Made by a program: the position numbers and the translations under genes. The notes under the pieces are model-generated. The model was not told the DNA's origin, did not search any database, and saw only the letters and a program-made list of their open reading frames with translations. Positions 17,932 to 26,676 of a DNA stretch of 45,268 bases are shown here, in pieces. Source of the DNA: Pseudomonas sp. NFACC02 (lineage in GTDB: Bacteria; Pseudomonadota; Gammaproteobacteria; Pseudomonadales; Pseudomonadaceae); NCBI RefSeq assembly GCF_900110765.1, contig NZ_FOEO01000043.1, forward strand, positions 1 to 45,268, read 5' to 3'. Each line of letters starts with the position of its first letter. The first letter of the stretch is position 1.

Positions 17932-18285
17932 TTGGACAGAGTTTTCATTGAGGGTCTGGAAGTCGATACGGTGATTGGCGCCTACGACTGGGAGCGCGGC
18001 ATTCGCCAGTGCCTGCGCCTGGACCTGAGTTTTGCCTGGGACAACCGGCCGGCTGCGGCGGGTGACGACCTGAGCAAGGCGCTCGACTACGCCAGCGTTT
18101 CCGCTCGCATCCAGGCCTTTGCCGAAGTGGCGCAATATCAGTTGGTCGAAACATTCGCCGAGCGTCTGGCCGACGTCCTGATGAGCGAATTCGACATTCC
18201 CTGGCTGCACCTCAAACTGACCAAGCCGGGAGCCGTGCCAGCGGCCAAGGGCGTGGGTGTGGAGATCGAGCGCGGATGTCGCTGA
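17932..18285 (+). CDS. folB: Dihydroneopterin aldolase
   Basis: The 117-residue enzyme cleaves 7,8-dihydroneopterin to 6-hydroxymethyl-dihydropterin and glycolaldehyde in folate synthesis. It starts LDRVFIEGLEVDTVIGAYDWER, with the usual FolB glutamate-containing strand, and has SKALDYASVS and the C-terminal KPGAVPAAKGVGVEIER segment. The start is TTG at 17932, supported by GGAG eight bases upstream; another in-frame TTG at 17908 lacks a ribosome site. Its end overlaps the folK start by 10 bases, and folK carries out the next step of the pathway. Confidence 0.95.
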   Translation: MDRVFIEGLEVDTVIGAYDWERGIRQCLRLDLSFAWDNRPAAAGDDLSKALDYASVSARIQAFAEVAQYQLVETFAERLADVLMSEFDIPWLHLKLTKPGAVPAAKGVGVEIERGCR

Positions 18286-18809
18286 CACGAATTTTCCTCG
18301 GCCTGGGCAGTAACATCGACCGGGAGCGCCATTTGTGTGCCGGGCTGGACGCGTTAGCCGGTTTCCTGACCGACATGACCTGTTCGCCCGTCTTCGAAAG
18401 TCACCCGGTGGGCATCAAGAGCGGGCCTTTTTTCAATCTGGTGGTGTCGGCGCTGACTGATCTGCCATTGATCGAACTGGACCGTCGACTGAAATTCATT
18501 GAGGCCGACAACGGTCGCTATGCCCCAGATCGTAAAGGCTTGCCGCTGGACATCGACGTGCTGCTGTACGACGAACACGTTGGTAATTTCGACGGTTTGG
18601 TATTGCCCCGCGCCGAAATCCTGAAGAACGCATTCGTGCTCTGGCCGCTGTCGCTGATTGCATCTGATCGAGTGCACCCAGGCGTGGGGGTGCCATTTGA
18701 GCGGCTGTGGGCAGAGGCGCAGATTGATCAGAAGCTCTGGCCGGTCGCATTTGAGTGGCGCGGCGCGCCGTTGACACCGGATTCCCTGCTTCAGGCTTCT
18801 CCCCTGTAG
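18276..18809 (+). CDS. folK: 2-amino-4-hydroxy-6-hydroxymethyldihydropteridine pyrophosphokinase
   Basis: The 177-residue HPPK transfers pyrophosphate from ATP to 6-hydroxymethyl-dihydropterin. It has FLGLGSNIDRERHL at the start, SHPVGIKSGPFFNLVVS, and the signature region RYAPDRKGLPLDIDVLLYD with the metal-binding DxD, followed by LVLPRAEILKNAFVLWPL. The C terminus is slightly longer than minimal HPPKs. The ATG at 18276 lies inside the folB end. The TAG stop lies within a REP element, so the repeat may have reshaped the C terminus. Confidence 0.93.
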   Translation: MSLTRIFLGLGSNIDRERHLCAGLDALAGFLTDMTCSPVFESHPVGIKSGPFFNLVVSALTDLPLIELDRRLKFIEADNGRYAPDRKGLPLDIDVLLYDEHVGNFDGLVLPRAEILKNAFVLWPLSLIASDRVHPGVGVPFERLWAEAQIDQKLWPVAFEWRGAPLTPDSLLQASPL

Positions 18810-18894
18810 GCGTGAGCTTGCTCGCGATAACGGTTAGCAGACCTGTTGCAGTGCCTGGAGCAATGCAATCGCGAGCAAGCTCACTCCTACAGGG
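18802..18894. repeat. Inverted REP pair (REPIN) at the 3' end of folK
   Basis: CCTGTAGGCGTGAGCTTGCT (from 18803) and its inverse ending CAAGCTCACTCCTACAGG are about 26-base arms facing each other across roughly 40 bases. This is the common Pseudomonas extragenic palindrome. It overlaps the folK stop codon and lies between folK and the convergent cca, where it can also act as an RNA hairpin. Confidence 0.85.
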
Positions 18895-18906
18895 ATTGAA
18901 TCCCCG

Positions 18907-20136
18907 TTATCCCTGATACGACGCCTTATAAACCATCAGTGTGTCCAGTCGCTCACGCTTCAGTGCTTCTCCCAGCGCTTGCCCTTGATATCCCTTGTCC
19001 AGAAGTGGCTGAACCGCGACCTGCCTCGCCGCCTGCGCCGCACCGCGCAAATACTCCGCCTGTGGATAACTCCGGTTCTCGAAGCCCTTACGGCCTCGCG
19101 CGTCCATTTCGCAGGCGACGATAAACTCTTCGAACCGCTGCGGGCGGCGGTAGACGTCAAACGTTTGCAGCAAGTCGAGCAAGGTTGAAGGCTTTAGCTC
19201 AAGGGCGCGATGGGCGTGCGTGTGATATTGGCCAACCAACAGTGCCAGCTCCTGGCAATCCCTTGGCACCTTGAACCGCAGGTTCACGGCCTTGATGGCC
19301 TTCAACCCTTTGTGTTCGTGGGCGATATGCCGAGGCCATTCCTCCTCCGGCGTCAGGCCTTTACCCAGATCGTGCAGCAGGCATGCCCAGCGAACGCTCA
19401 AGGGCTGATGATGCAGGGCGGATTGATGCAGCACGCTCAGAACATGCAGACCCGTATCGATCTCCGGGTGGTGCGCCTCCGGTTGAGGCACACCAAACAA
19501 TGCGTCGATCTCCGGCATCAGCACCTTGAGCGCGCCGCATTCACGTAGCACCTCAATGAATACCTGAGGTTCACGCTCCATCAGGGCGCGGGATATTTCT
19601 TTCCAGCTGCGCTCAGGCGTCAACGCCTCCAGCTCACCGGACGCGCTGAGTTCGCGCATCAATGTCATGGTTTCAGGTGCGATGCTGAAACCGTCGGGGG
19701 CATAGCGGGCGGCGAAGCGGGCAACGCGCAGCACCCGCAGCGGATCTTCTGCGAACGCCGGAGAAACGTGGCGCAAAATGCGCGCTTCCAGATCGCGTTG
19801 GCCGTGGTAGGGATCCGTCAGGTGGCCCTCTTTATCTTCCGCCATCGCATTGATCGTCAGGTCGCGGCGGATAAGGTCTTCTTCGAGTGTGACGTCTGGA
19901 TCGGTGTGAAACACGAAGCCACCGTAGCCCCGTCCGGTCTTGCGTTCGGTGCGCGCCAGCGCGTATTCCTCGCCGGTAAGCGGGTGCAAAAACACGGGGA
20001 AGTCCGTCCCGACCGGACGATAGCCCTTGATCATCATTTCGTCGGTCGTCGCGCCGACGACGACCCAGTCGGTATCCGCGACGGGCTTGCCAAGCAGGCG
20101 ATCGCGAACGGCCCCGCCAACTTTATAGATCTGCAT
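18907..20136 (-). CDS. cca: Multifunctional CCA tRNA nucleotidyltransferase
   Basis: The 409-residue enzyme adds or repairs the 3' CCA of tRNAs. The class II nucleotidyltransferase head has VGGAVRDRLLG and the catalytic pair D21/D23 (VADTDWVVVG), then RRDLTINAMA, and EDPLRVLRVARFAARY in the RNA-binding neck. The C-terminal half carries an HD domain (LLHDLGKGLT near residue 257), giving the phosphatase and phosphodiesterase activities of gammaproteobacterial enzymes. It is convergent with folK across a REP pair, and 70 bases downstream of the SpoVR-like gene on the same strand. Confidence 0.96.
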   Translation of the reverse strand: MQIYKVGGAVRDRLLGKPVADTDWVVVGATTDEMMIKGYRPVGTDFPVFLHPLTGEEYALARTERKTGRGYGGFVFHTDPDVTLEEDLIRRDLTINAMAEDKEGHLTDPYHGQRDLEARILRHVSPAFAEDPLRVLRVARFAARYAPDGFSIAPETMTLMRELSASGELEALTPERSWKEISRALMEREPQVFIEVLRECGALKVLMPEIDALFGVPQPEAHHPEIDTGLHVLSVLHQSALHHQPLSVRWACLLHDLGKGLTPEEEWPRHIAHEHKGLKAIKAVNLRFKVPRDCQELALLVGQYHTHAHRALELKPSTLLDLLQTFDVYRRPQRFEEFIVACEMDARGRKGFENRSYPQAEYLRGAAQAARQVAVQPLLDKGYQGQALGEALKRERLDTLMVYKASYQG

Positions 20137-20206
20137 AAAAAACCTCCGTAAGCGCGACAGGATAAACCTTAAGTCGTGCTTGCGGAGGTGAGAATCGCGT
20201 TATCGG

Positions 20207-21769
20207 TCAGAGGTGAACGACGGCCAGATCGAGCCGGGGATACTCACTGTCAGCGTGTTCGCTTCTTGGGGGTACATGGTGGGTTTTCATGACCTGATCG
20301 CCTTGCAGCGTCTCCAGATGAATGTCGAAACCCCACAAACGATGCAGGTGTTTGAGCACCTCATCGGTGGAATCACCCAAGGGTTTGCGGTCATGTTGCT
20401 GGTGGCGCAGAGTCAGCGAGCGATCACCACGGCGGTCGATACTGTAGATCTGCACGTTCGGTTCACGGTTGCCCAGGTTGTACTGCGCGGCCAGTGTTTC
20501 GCGGATGATCCTGTAGCCAGACTCGTCATGGATCGCCGGGACCAGCAGGTCGTCTTTCTGGTCATCGTCCAGGATGCTGAACAATTTCAGATCGCGGATG
20601 ACCTTCGGCGACAGGTACTGCAGGATGAAACTCTCGTCCTTGAAGCTGCTCATCGCAAACTTCACGGCTGTCAGCCAATCGGTGCCCGCCAGATCAGGGA
20701 ACCAGCGGTAATCCTCCTCGGTAGGGTGTTCGCACATCCGCCGAATGTCCTGGTACATGGCAAAACCCAGTGTGTAGGGGTTGATACCGCTGTAGTACGG
20801 ACTGTCGAATCCGGGCTGGAACACTACGCTGGTATGGGATTGCAGGAATTCGAGCATGAATCCGTCAGTGACCAGGCCCTCGTCGTACAAGTCGTTCATC
20901 AGGGTGTAGTGCCAGAACGTCGCCCAACCCTCGTTCATCACCTGCGTCTGACGCTGTGGATAAAAATACTGCGCGATCTTGCGCACAATCCGCACGACTT
21001 CGCGCTGCCACGGCTCCAGTAACGGCGCGTGTTTTTCGATGAAGTAGAGGATGTTTTCCTGGGGTTCAGCGGGGAAACGGGCGTTGTCCTCCTTGTCGTT
21101 CTTGCTGGCGTTCTTGGGAATGGTGCGCCACAAGTCGTTGATCTGCTTTTGCAGATGCTCTTCACGATCTTTCTGACGACGGCGTTCTTCTTCGGCCGAT
21201 ATGGGGTATGGGCGTTTGTAGCGGTCAACGCCGTAGTTCATCAATGCGTGGCAGGAGTCGAGTAAATCCTCCACGGCATCGATGCCATGGCGCTCTTCGC
21301 ACTGCATGATGTACTGCTTGGCGAACACCAGGTAGTCGATGATCGAGCTGGCGTCGGTCCAGGTGCGGAACAGGTAGTTGCCCTTGAAGAAGCTGTTGTG
21401 ACCATAGCAGGCATGGGCCACAACCAGGGCCTGCATGCAGATGGTGTTTTCCTCCATCAGGTAGGCGATGCACGGGTCGGAATTGATAACGATCTCGTAA
21501 GCCAGCCCCATCTGGCCCCGGGAGTAGGATTTCTCCGTGCTGAGGAAGTGTTTGCCGTAGGACCAGTGGTGATAACCCAGCGGCATGCCCACCGACGCGT
21601 AAGCGTCCATCATCTGCTCGGCGGTGATGACTTCGATCTGGTTAGGGTAGGTGTCCAGTGCATAACGTTCGGCGATGCGACTGATTTCCCGGTCATAGGC
21701 CTGGATCAGCTCGAACGTCCACTCTGAACCCGTGGAAAGGGGTTGGCGCTTCTGCTCTCTAGCGGTCAT
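20207..21769 (-). CDS. SpoVR/YcgB family protein
   Basis: The 520-residue protein matches the SpoVR family (E. coli YcgB, P. aeruginosa PA0586). Recognisable blocks are the start with WTFELIQAYDREISRIAERY, MGLAYEIVINSDPCIAYLMEENT, HACYGHNSFFKGNYLFRTWT, MNEGWATFWHYTLMNDLYDEG and NPYTLGFAMYQDIRRM. The biochemical role is unknown; the gene almost always accompanies the PrkA kinase and DUF444 genes and responds to starvation in enterics. Its start overlaps the yeaH stop as ATGA, so the two are translationally coupled. It is soluble with no signal peptide. Confidence 0.93.
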   Translation of the reverse strand: MTAREQKRQPLSTGSEWTFELIQAYDREISRIAERYALDTYPNQIEVITAEQMMDAYASVGMPLGYHHWSYGKHFLSTEKSYSRGQMGLAYEIVINSDPCIAYLMEENTICMQALVVAHACYGHNSFFKGNYLFRTWTDASSIIDYLVFAKQYIMQCEERHGIDAVEDLLDSCHALMNYGVDRYKRPYPISAEEERRRQKDREEHLQKQINDLWRTIPKNASKNDKEDNARFPAEPQENILYFIEKHAPLLEPWQREVVRIVRKIAQYFYPQRQTQVMNEGWATFWHYTLMNDLYDEGLVTDGFMLEFLQSHTSVVFQPGFDSPYYSGINPYTLGFAMYQDIRRMCEHPTEEDYRWFPDLAGTDWLTAVKFAMSSFKDESFILQYLSPKVIRDLKLFSILDDDQKDDLLVPAIHDESGYRIIRETLAAQYNLGNREPNVQIYSIDRRGDRSLTLRHQQHDRKPLGDSTDEVLKHLHRLWGFDIHLETLQGDQVMKTHHVPPRSEHADSEYPRLDLAVVHL

Positions 21770-23037
21770 GTCACTAACCTGCGCTGGAAGAGTTCACGGA
21801 ACACCGGATAAATATCACCGGCAGAAACCAGCTGCTGCTGGGCGAACGTGTCGGCGAAGGCCTCACCGATACGCTCGTATTCAAACCACAGCGCCTGATG
21901 TTCGCGCGGGGTGATTTCGACGTAAGTGTAGTACTGCACGAATGGCATGATCTGTTTGATCAGAATGTCGCGGCAGATAGGTGAATCGTCGTTCCAGTTA
22001 TCGCCGTCCGATGCCTGGGCCGCATAGATATTCCACTCGTTGGTGGGATAGCGCTCAGCCATGATTTCCTGCATCAGCTTCAAGGCGCTGGAAACGATCG
22101 TGCCGCCGGTTTCGCGGGAATAGAAGAACTCCTCCTCGTCGACTTCCCGGGCGCTGGTGTGGTGGCGGATGAACACGACTTCAATCTTGTCGTAGTTCCG
22201 CTTCAGAAACAGGTACAGCAGGATGAAGAAACGTTTTGCGATGTCCTTCGTGGCTTGCGTCATCGAGCCGGAAACGTCCATCAGGCAGAACATGACGGCC
22301 TTCGAGCTGGGGTTGGGCTGCTTGACCAACAGGTTGTACTTGAGGTCGAACGTGTCCAGGTAGGGCACGCGCTTGATGCGCGCCTGCAGGCGTTGCGCTT
22401 CGACTTCGAGTTCTTGAATATCGCCGAAATTGTCGGGTTCTTCGCGTTTCAGGCGCTCAAGTTCAGCGAGCACTTCCCTGAGCTTGGCGCGGCTGCTGCC
22501 GGACAATGCAATGCGGCGAGCGTGCGCCGAACGCAGGGTGCGGATGATATTGATGCGCGACGGGTTGCCTTCGTTGCTGATACCCGCGCGTACGGTCTTG
22601 AAGGTGTCGGTGCCAGTCAGGTTACGTTTGACCAGGTTGGGAAGTTCGAGGTCCTCGAACATGAATTCGAGAAATTCCTCCTGAGTGATCTGAAAGACGA
22701 ACTCGTCCATGCCTTCGCCGGAATTGCTCGCCTTGCCAGAGCCTTTGCCTCCACCGCCGCCTTGGGGGCGTGCGATGTGTTCGCCTGTAGTGAATTCTTT
22801 GTTACCCGGGTGGACAACGGTCTGTTTGCCGCCGCGCCCATGGTGCAGCACCGGCTCGTCGATGTCGCGCCCGGGGATACTGATCTGCTCGCCATGCTCC
22901 ATATCGGTGATGGAGCGGCGACTGACTGCTTCTTCGACTGCTTTCTTGATGTGGTCACGATACCGGCGCAAAAAGCGCTGCCGATTTACCGTGCTCTTGT
23001 TCTTGCCATTGAGACGTCGGTCAATCACATAGCTCAT
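21766..23037 (-). CDS. YeaH/DUF444 family protein (VWA-like)
   Basis: The 423-residue protein is a DUF444 member. It starts MSYVIDRRLNGKNKSTVNRQ, has a basic N terminus, a Gly/Lys-rich linker (RPQGGGGGKGSGKASNSG, near residues 102-119) and a C-terminal von Willebrand A-like domain with the MIDAS motif DVSGSM in VMFCLMDVSGSMTQATKDIA. VWA proteins paired with AAA ATPases often act as adaptors, which fits the neighbouring PrkA-like AAA kinase. The ATG at 23037 is chosen because AAGGGG lies about 8 bases upstream; the in-frame extension to 23076 falls in repeat DNA. Confidence 0.93.
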   Translation of the reverse strand: MSYVIDRRLNGKNKSTVNRQRFLRRYRDHIKKAVEEAVSRRSITDMEHGEQISIPGRDIDEPVLHHGRGGKQTVVHPGNKEFTTGEHIARPQGGGGGKGSGKASNSGEGMDEFVFQITQEEFLEFMFEDLELPNLVKRNLTGTDTFKTVRAGISNEGNPSRINIIRTLRSAHARRIALSGSSRAKLREVLAELERLKREEPDNFGDIQELEVEAQRLQARIKRVPYLDTFDLKYNLLVKQPNPSSKAVMFCLMDVSGSMTQATKDIAKRFFILLYLFLKRNYDKIEVVFIRHHTSAREVDEEEFFYSRETGGTIVSSALKLMQEIMAERYPTNEWNIYAAQASDGDNWNDDSPICRDILIKQIMPFVQYYTYVEITPREHQALWFEYERIGEAFADTFAQQQLVSAGDIYPVFRELFQRRLVT

Positions 23038-23053
23038 AGGGGGCCCCTTCGGG

Positions 23054-23188
23054 GAGCTGCAAGCTTTAAGCCGCAAGCTGCAAGTTTGATTGCAAATTAC
23101 CCGCCCCAGGCGGCAGGCCTCAACTCAGCCGGTGCCTCATCCAGCGCACCGGACTGCTTTTGGCTTGCCGCTTGAAGCTTGCAACTTG
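23054..23188. repeat. Inverted repeat pair between yeaG and yeaH
   Basis: GCTGCAAGCTTTAAGCCGCA (arm at 23054-23078) and the inverse GCTTGCCGCTTGAAGCTTGC (arm at 23163-23188) are about 25-base arms with few mismatches across an 84-base spacer. The sequence differs from the GTAGGAGC-type REP seen elsewhere in the window, so it is a separate extragenic family. It fills the only large gap inside the yeaG-yeaH-ycgB operon and could form an mRNA hairpin. Confidence 0.75.
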
Positions 23189-23207
23189 TCGCTGCTTCTC
23201 TGCTGCT

Positions 23208-25130
23208 TTATTGCGACTTCCTGACGCGCAGATACCACTCGGAGAGCAAGCGTACCTGTTTATCGGTGTAGCCCCGCTCGACCATTCGGGTGACGAAGTC
23301 GTTGTGTTTCTGTTGATCCTCTTTACTGGCTTTGGCGTTGAAGCTGATAACAGGCAGCAAGTCCTCGGTGTTGGAGAACATTTTCTTCTCGATCACAACG
23401 CGCAGCTTCTCGTAGCTGAGCCAGGTCGGATTCTTGCCGTTATTGTTGGCGCGGGCACGCAGCACGAAATTGACGATCTCGTTACGGAAGTCTTTCGGGT
23501 TGCTGATACCGGCCGGCTTCTCGATTTTCTCCAGTTCTTCGTTCAGCGCTACGCGGTTGAGGATTTCGCCGGTTTCCGGATCGCGGTATTCCTGATCCTG
23601 AATCCAGAAGTCCGCATACAGCACATAGCGGTCGAAGATGTTTTGACCGTATTCGCTGTAGGACTCCAGGTACGCCGTCTGGATTTCCTTGCCGATGAAC
23701 TCGATGTAACGCGGCGCGAGGTATTCCTTGATGAAGCGCAGATAACGTTCGCGGGTTTCGGCCTGGAATTGCTCCTGCTCGATCTGTTGCTCCAGCACAT
23801 AAAGCAGGTGGACCGGGTTGGCGGCCACCTCGTGCGGGTCAAAGTTGAAGACTTTCGACAGGATCTTGAAGGCAAACCGGGTCGACAAACCGTTCATGCC
23901 TTCGTCGACGCCCGCGCTGTCGCGGTACTCCTGAATCGACTTGGCTTTCGGGTCGGTGTCTTTGAGATTCTCCCCGTCATACACACGCATCTTCGAGTAG
24001 ATGTTGGAGTTCTCGGGTTCCTTGAGCCGCGACAGGACCGTGAATTGCGCGAGCATTTTCAGGGTGTCGGGCGCGCAATGCGCCTTGGCCAGCGAACTGT
24101 TGAACAGCAACTTGTCGTAAATCTTGATCTCGTCGCTGACGCGCAGGCAGTACGGCACCTTCACGATGTAGATACGGTCGATGAAGGCTTCGTTGTTCTT
24201 GTTGTTGCGGAAGCTGTGCCACTCCGATTCGTTGGAGTGCGCCAGCAGAATGCCAGTGAACGGGATAGCTCCCAGGCCTTCGGTACTGTTGTAGTTACCT
24301 TCCTGGGTTGCCGTGAGCAGTGGGTGCAGGACCTTGATCGGCGCCTTGAACATCTCCACGAATTCCATCAGGCCCTGGTTGGCCCGGCACAACGCGCCAG
24401 AATAGCTGTAGGCGTCGGCGTCGTTTTGTGGGTATTCCTCAAGCTTACGGATATCGACCTTACCGACGAGTGCCGAAATGTCCTGGTTATTTTCGTCCCC
24501 CGGTTCGGTCTTGGCCACGGCGATCTGGTTAAGAATCGACGGATAGAGTTTGACCACCTTGAACTGGCTGATGTCGCCCCCGAACTCGGCCAGACGTTTG
24601 GTCGCCCATGGCGACATGATGGTGTTGAGGTAGCGACGCGGGATGCCGTAGTCCTCTTCGAGGATCGTCCCGTCTTCTGTGGGTTTGAACAGGCCCAGGG
24701 GCGATTCGAAAACCGGGGAGCCCTTGATGGCGTAGAAAGGTATTTTTTCAACGAGCTGTTTGAGTTTTTCAGCCAGGGACGACTTGCCGCCGCCTACGGG
24801 GCCGAGCAGGTAGAGGATCTGTTTCTTCTCTTCCAGACCTTGGGCGGCGTGGCGGAAGTACGAGACGATTTGCTCGATGCAGTCCTCCATGCCATGGAAA
24901 TCCTCGAACGCCGGATAGCGCCGAATGACTTTGTTGGAGAAGATTCTGGACAGCCTGGAGTTGGTCGAGGTGTCGAACAACTCAGGCTCGCCGATGGCCA
25001 TCAGAAGGCGTTCTGCGGCTGAGGCGTATGCGCTGCGGTCGGTTTTGCAGAGCTCCAAGTACTCCTGTAGCGAGAGCTCTTCCTGGCGTGTCGATTCAAA
25101 GCGTTGTTGGAAGTGGCTAAAAATACTCAT
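23208..25130 (-). CDS. yeaG: PrkA/YeaG family serine protein kinase with AAA+ domain
   Basis: The 640-residue protein is a PrkA-type kinase (E. coli YeaG, PA0588). The N-terminal AAA+ part has the Walker A LLGPVGGGKSSLAEKL near residues 107-122, with SIFSHFQQRFESTRQEELSLQEYL at the start. The C-terminal kinase-like half contains the family blocks with LAPRYIEFIGKEIQTAYLE and DRYVLYADFWIQDQEYRDPE. YeaG has been linked to nitrogen-starvation and stationary-phase responses in E. coli. The ATG at 25130 follows CGAGGTGACGTC, a good ribosome site; the longer frame to 25199 does not. It is first in the yeaG-yeaH-ycgB set. Confidence 0.95.
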   Translation of the reverse strand: MSIFSHFQQRFESTRQEELSLQEYLELCKTDRSAYASAAERLLMAIGEPELFDTSTNSRLSRIFSNKVIRRYPAFEDFHGMEDCIEQIVSYFRHAAQGLEEKKQILYLLGPVGGGKSSLAEKLKQLVEKIPFYAIKGSPVFESPLGLFKPTEDGTILEEDYGIPRRYLNTIMSPWATKRLAEFGGDISQFKVVKLYPSILNQIAVAKTEPGDENNQDISALVGKVDIRKLEEYPQNDADAYSYSGALCRANQGLMEFVEMFKAPIKVLHPLLTATQEGNYNSTEGLGAIPFTGILLAHSNESEWHSFRNNKNNEAFIDRIYIVKVPYCLRVSDEIKIYDKLLFNSSLAKAHCAPDTLKMLAQFTVLSRLKEPENSNIYSKMRVYDGENLKDTDPKAKSIQEYRDSAGVDEGMNGLSTRFAFKILSKVFNFDPHEVAANPVHLLYVLEQQIEQEQFQAETRERYLRFIKEYLAPRYIEFIGKEIQTAYLESYSEYGQNIFDRYVLYADFWIQDQEYRDPETGEILNRVALNEELEKIEKPAGISNPKDFRNEIVNFVLRARANNNGKNPTWLSYEKLRVVIEKKMFSNTEDLLPVISFNAKASKEDQQKHNDFVTRMVERGYTDKQVRLLSEWYLRVRKSQ

Positions 25131-25367
25131 GACGTCACCTCGCTCGATACGTGGAGCCGGCGGCGGATCGTCAGTCGATGCTGGCTGGCATCTGATCACT
25201 CAGAAACCATTACCCCCCAAACACCATAAAAGTAGCTACCGATGACCCACGCGCCGGTGTACCGGCTCTCCCCTGATTCGGATGGCCTGAGGCTAAGGAT
25301 AGTTCGGATTCGCACACAGAAAGAAGGAAGGCGTATGAATGAAGGGGGACCGTTCGTCAGTTGGACG

Positions 25368-25396
25368 CGCGAAGCCGCGTAGAACGCGGCCTCGCG
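25368..25396 (-). terminator. Long GC hairpin between glpE and yeaG
   Basis: CGCGAAGCCGCG and CGCGGCCTCGCG are 12-base arms around TAGAA. In the leftward transcript the one mismatch becomes a G-U pair. It follows the glpE stop by about 20 bases, with an A/T-rich tract before rather than after the stem. It may end glpE transcription or protect the mRNA end. Confidence 0.45.
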
Positions 25397-25417
25397 TACC
25401 GAAAAAATATTTTTCGA

Positions 25418-25738
25418 TCAGCCTTGCGCGGTTTGGCTCGGGAAAGTGTTTTTCCACAGCTCGAATCCGCCATCCATGCTGTAGACCTCAGAGAAGCCCT
25501 GACCTACAAGATAGGCTGCTGCGCTCTGACTGGAGTTGCCGTGATAGCAGACGACGACGAGCGGTTTGTCGAGGTCGGCATTGCGAATGAAGTCGGCAAT
25601 GGAATGGTTGTCCAGATGGTGCGAATCCGGGATGTGATTGCTGGCGAATGTCTGTGCATCGCGAACGTCGACCAGCACGGCGCCTTGTTCACGCAGGGCC
25701 TGGGCCTGCTCCGGCGGAATGCGTTTGAAGTCGGTCAT
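25418..25738 (-). CDS. glpE: Thiosulfate sulfurtransferase GlpE (single-domain rhodanese)
   Basis: The 106-residue rhodanese transfers sulfane sulfur from thiosulfate to cyanide or thioredoxin. The active-site loop VVVCYHGNSSQSAA carries the catalytic Cys64. VLVDVRDAQTFASNHIPDS is the conserved N-terminal block and FSEVYSMDGGFELWK the C-terminal one. The ATG at 25738 follows GGAG at 8 bases. Despite the name there are no glp genes nearby; position after apaH is the usual Pseudomonas order. Confidence 0.94.
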   Translation of the reverse strand: MTDFKRIPPEQAQALREQGAVLVDVRDAQTFASNHIPDSHHLDNHSIADFIRNADLDKPLVVVCYHGNSSQSAAAYLVGQGFSEVYSMDGGFELWKNTFPSQTAQG

Positions 25739-25794
25739 GGCGTGGGCTCCTGGGCCGTTGGGTTCTCGGACTGTCGAGAACTAAAAGGGGGATT

Positions 25795-26676
25795 CTAACG
25801 CTGGGCAGCGACGCGGTCGCTAGCGGCTGAATGACCCGATGTGGATGGCGCGAGGTTGCCGCGTTCGTCGCAGTCGCATCGGATCAGCTCGCGGGTGTCG
25901 ACGTTGAGCAGCGTCATGACGTTACCCCAGACACAGCCGGTATCGAGCGCATAGATGCCCGGTTCGTTGCAGCGGCCTTCGAGTGCGGCCCAGTGCCCGA
26001 AAATGATGTTCAGGCCTTTGGTCTTGCGATCCTTGTGGCTGAACCACGGGGCATATCCGGCGGGTGCGCTGTCGAGACCTTCCTTGCTTTTAAGATCCAG
26101 TTTGCCGTCGGCGGTGCAGAAGCGCATGCGCGTGAAGTAGTTGGTGATCACGCGCAGTCGGGTGACACCGTGAAGGTCCTTGTCCCACTTGGCAGGCTCG
26201 TTGCCATACATGCCGTCGAGAAAGGGTTCGAACAGGTTATCGTCCCGCAGGGCTTCTTCGACTTCCTCGGCACATCGCAGCGCTTTCTTGAGCGTCCATT
26301 GAGGCGGGATGCCTGCGTGCACCAGCGCGATGTCCCGCTGGGCGTCGTAATGCAGAAGTTTCTGCTGGCGCAGCCATTCGAGCAGCTCGCTGGCATCCGG
26401 CGCTTCAAGAATTTCTCGCAGCGTGTCGCCTTTCTTCAGACGCTCGATATTTCGACCGGCAGCCAACAGGTGCAGGTCGTGATTGCCCAGCACGCAGACC
26501 ACCGAGTCACGCATCGCATAGAGAAAACGCAACGTTTCCAGCGACTGGGGGCCCCGGTTGACGAGATCGCCCACCAGCCAGAGTGTGTCTTTGCCCGGTT
26601 GAAACGACACGCGTTGAAGCAGGCATTTCAGAGGTTCAAGGCAACCTTGAAGGTCGCCGACCGCATAAATCGTCAT
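25795..26676 (-). CDS. apaH: Symmetrical bis(5'-nucleosyl)-tetraphosphatase
   Basis: The 293-residue metallophosphoesterase cleaves Ap4A to two ADP and also decaps Np4-RNAs in relatives. The metal-site motifs are visible: YAVGDLQGC at the start, LVGDLVNRGPQSLE near residue 36 and VLGNHDLHLLA near residue 64, then HAGIPPQWTL. The C-terminal tail after about residue 270 is polar and variable. The ATG at 26676 overlaps the apaG stop as ATGA. The apaG-apaH coupling is conserved in proteobacteria. Confidence 0.96.
   Translation of the reverse strand: MTIYAVGDLQGCLEPLKCLLQRVSFQPGKDTLWLVGDLVNRGPQSLETLRFLYAMRDSVVCVLGNHDLHLLAAGRNIERLKKGDTLREILEAPDASELLEWLRQQKLLHYDAQRDIALVHAGIPPQWTLKKALRCAEEVEEALRDDNLFEPFLDGMYGNEPAKWDKDLHGVTRLRVITNYFTRMRFCTADGKLDLKSKEGLDSAPAGYAPWFSHKDRKTKGLNIIFGHWAALEGRCNEPGIYALDTGCVWGNVMTLLNVDTRELIRCDCDERGNLAPSTSGHSAASDRVAAQR

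Noticed and set aside
23160..25022. 620-codon open frame antisense to yeaG
   Set aside because: It lies wholly opposite a conserved kinase gene and starts within repeat DNA; composition shows no own coding signal.
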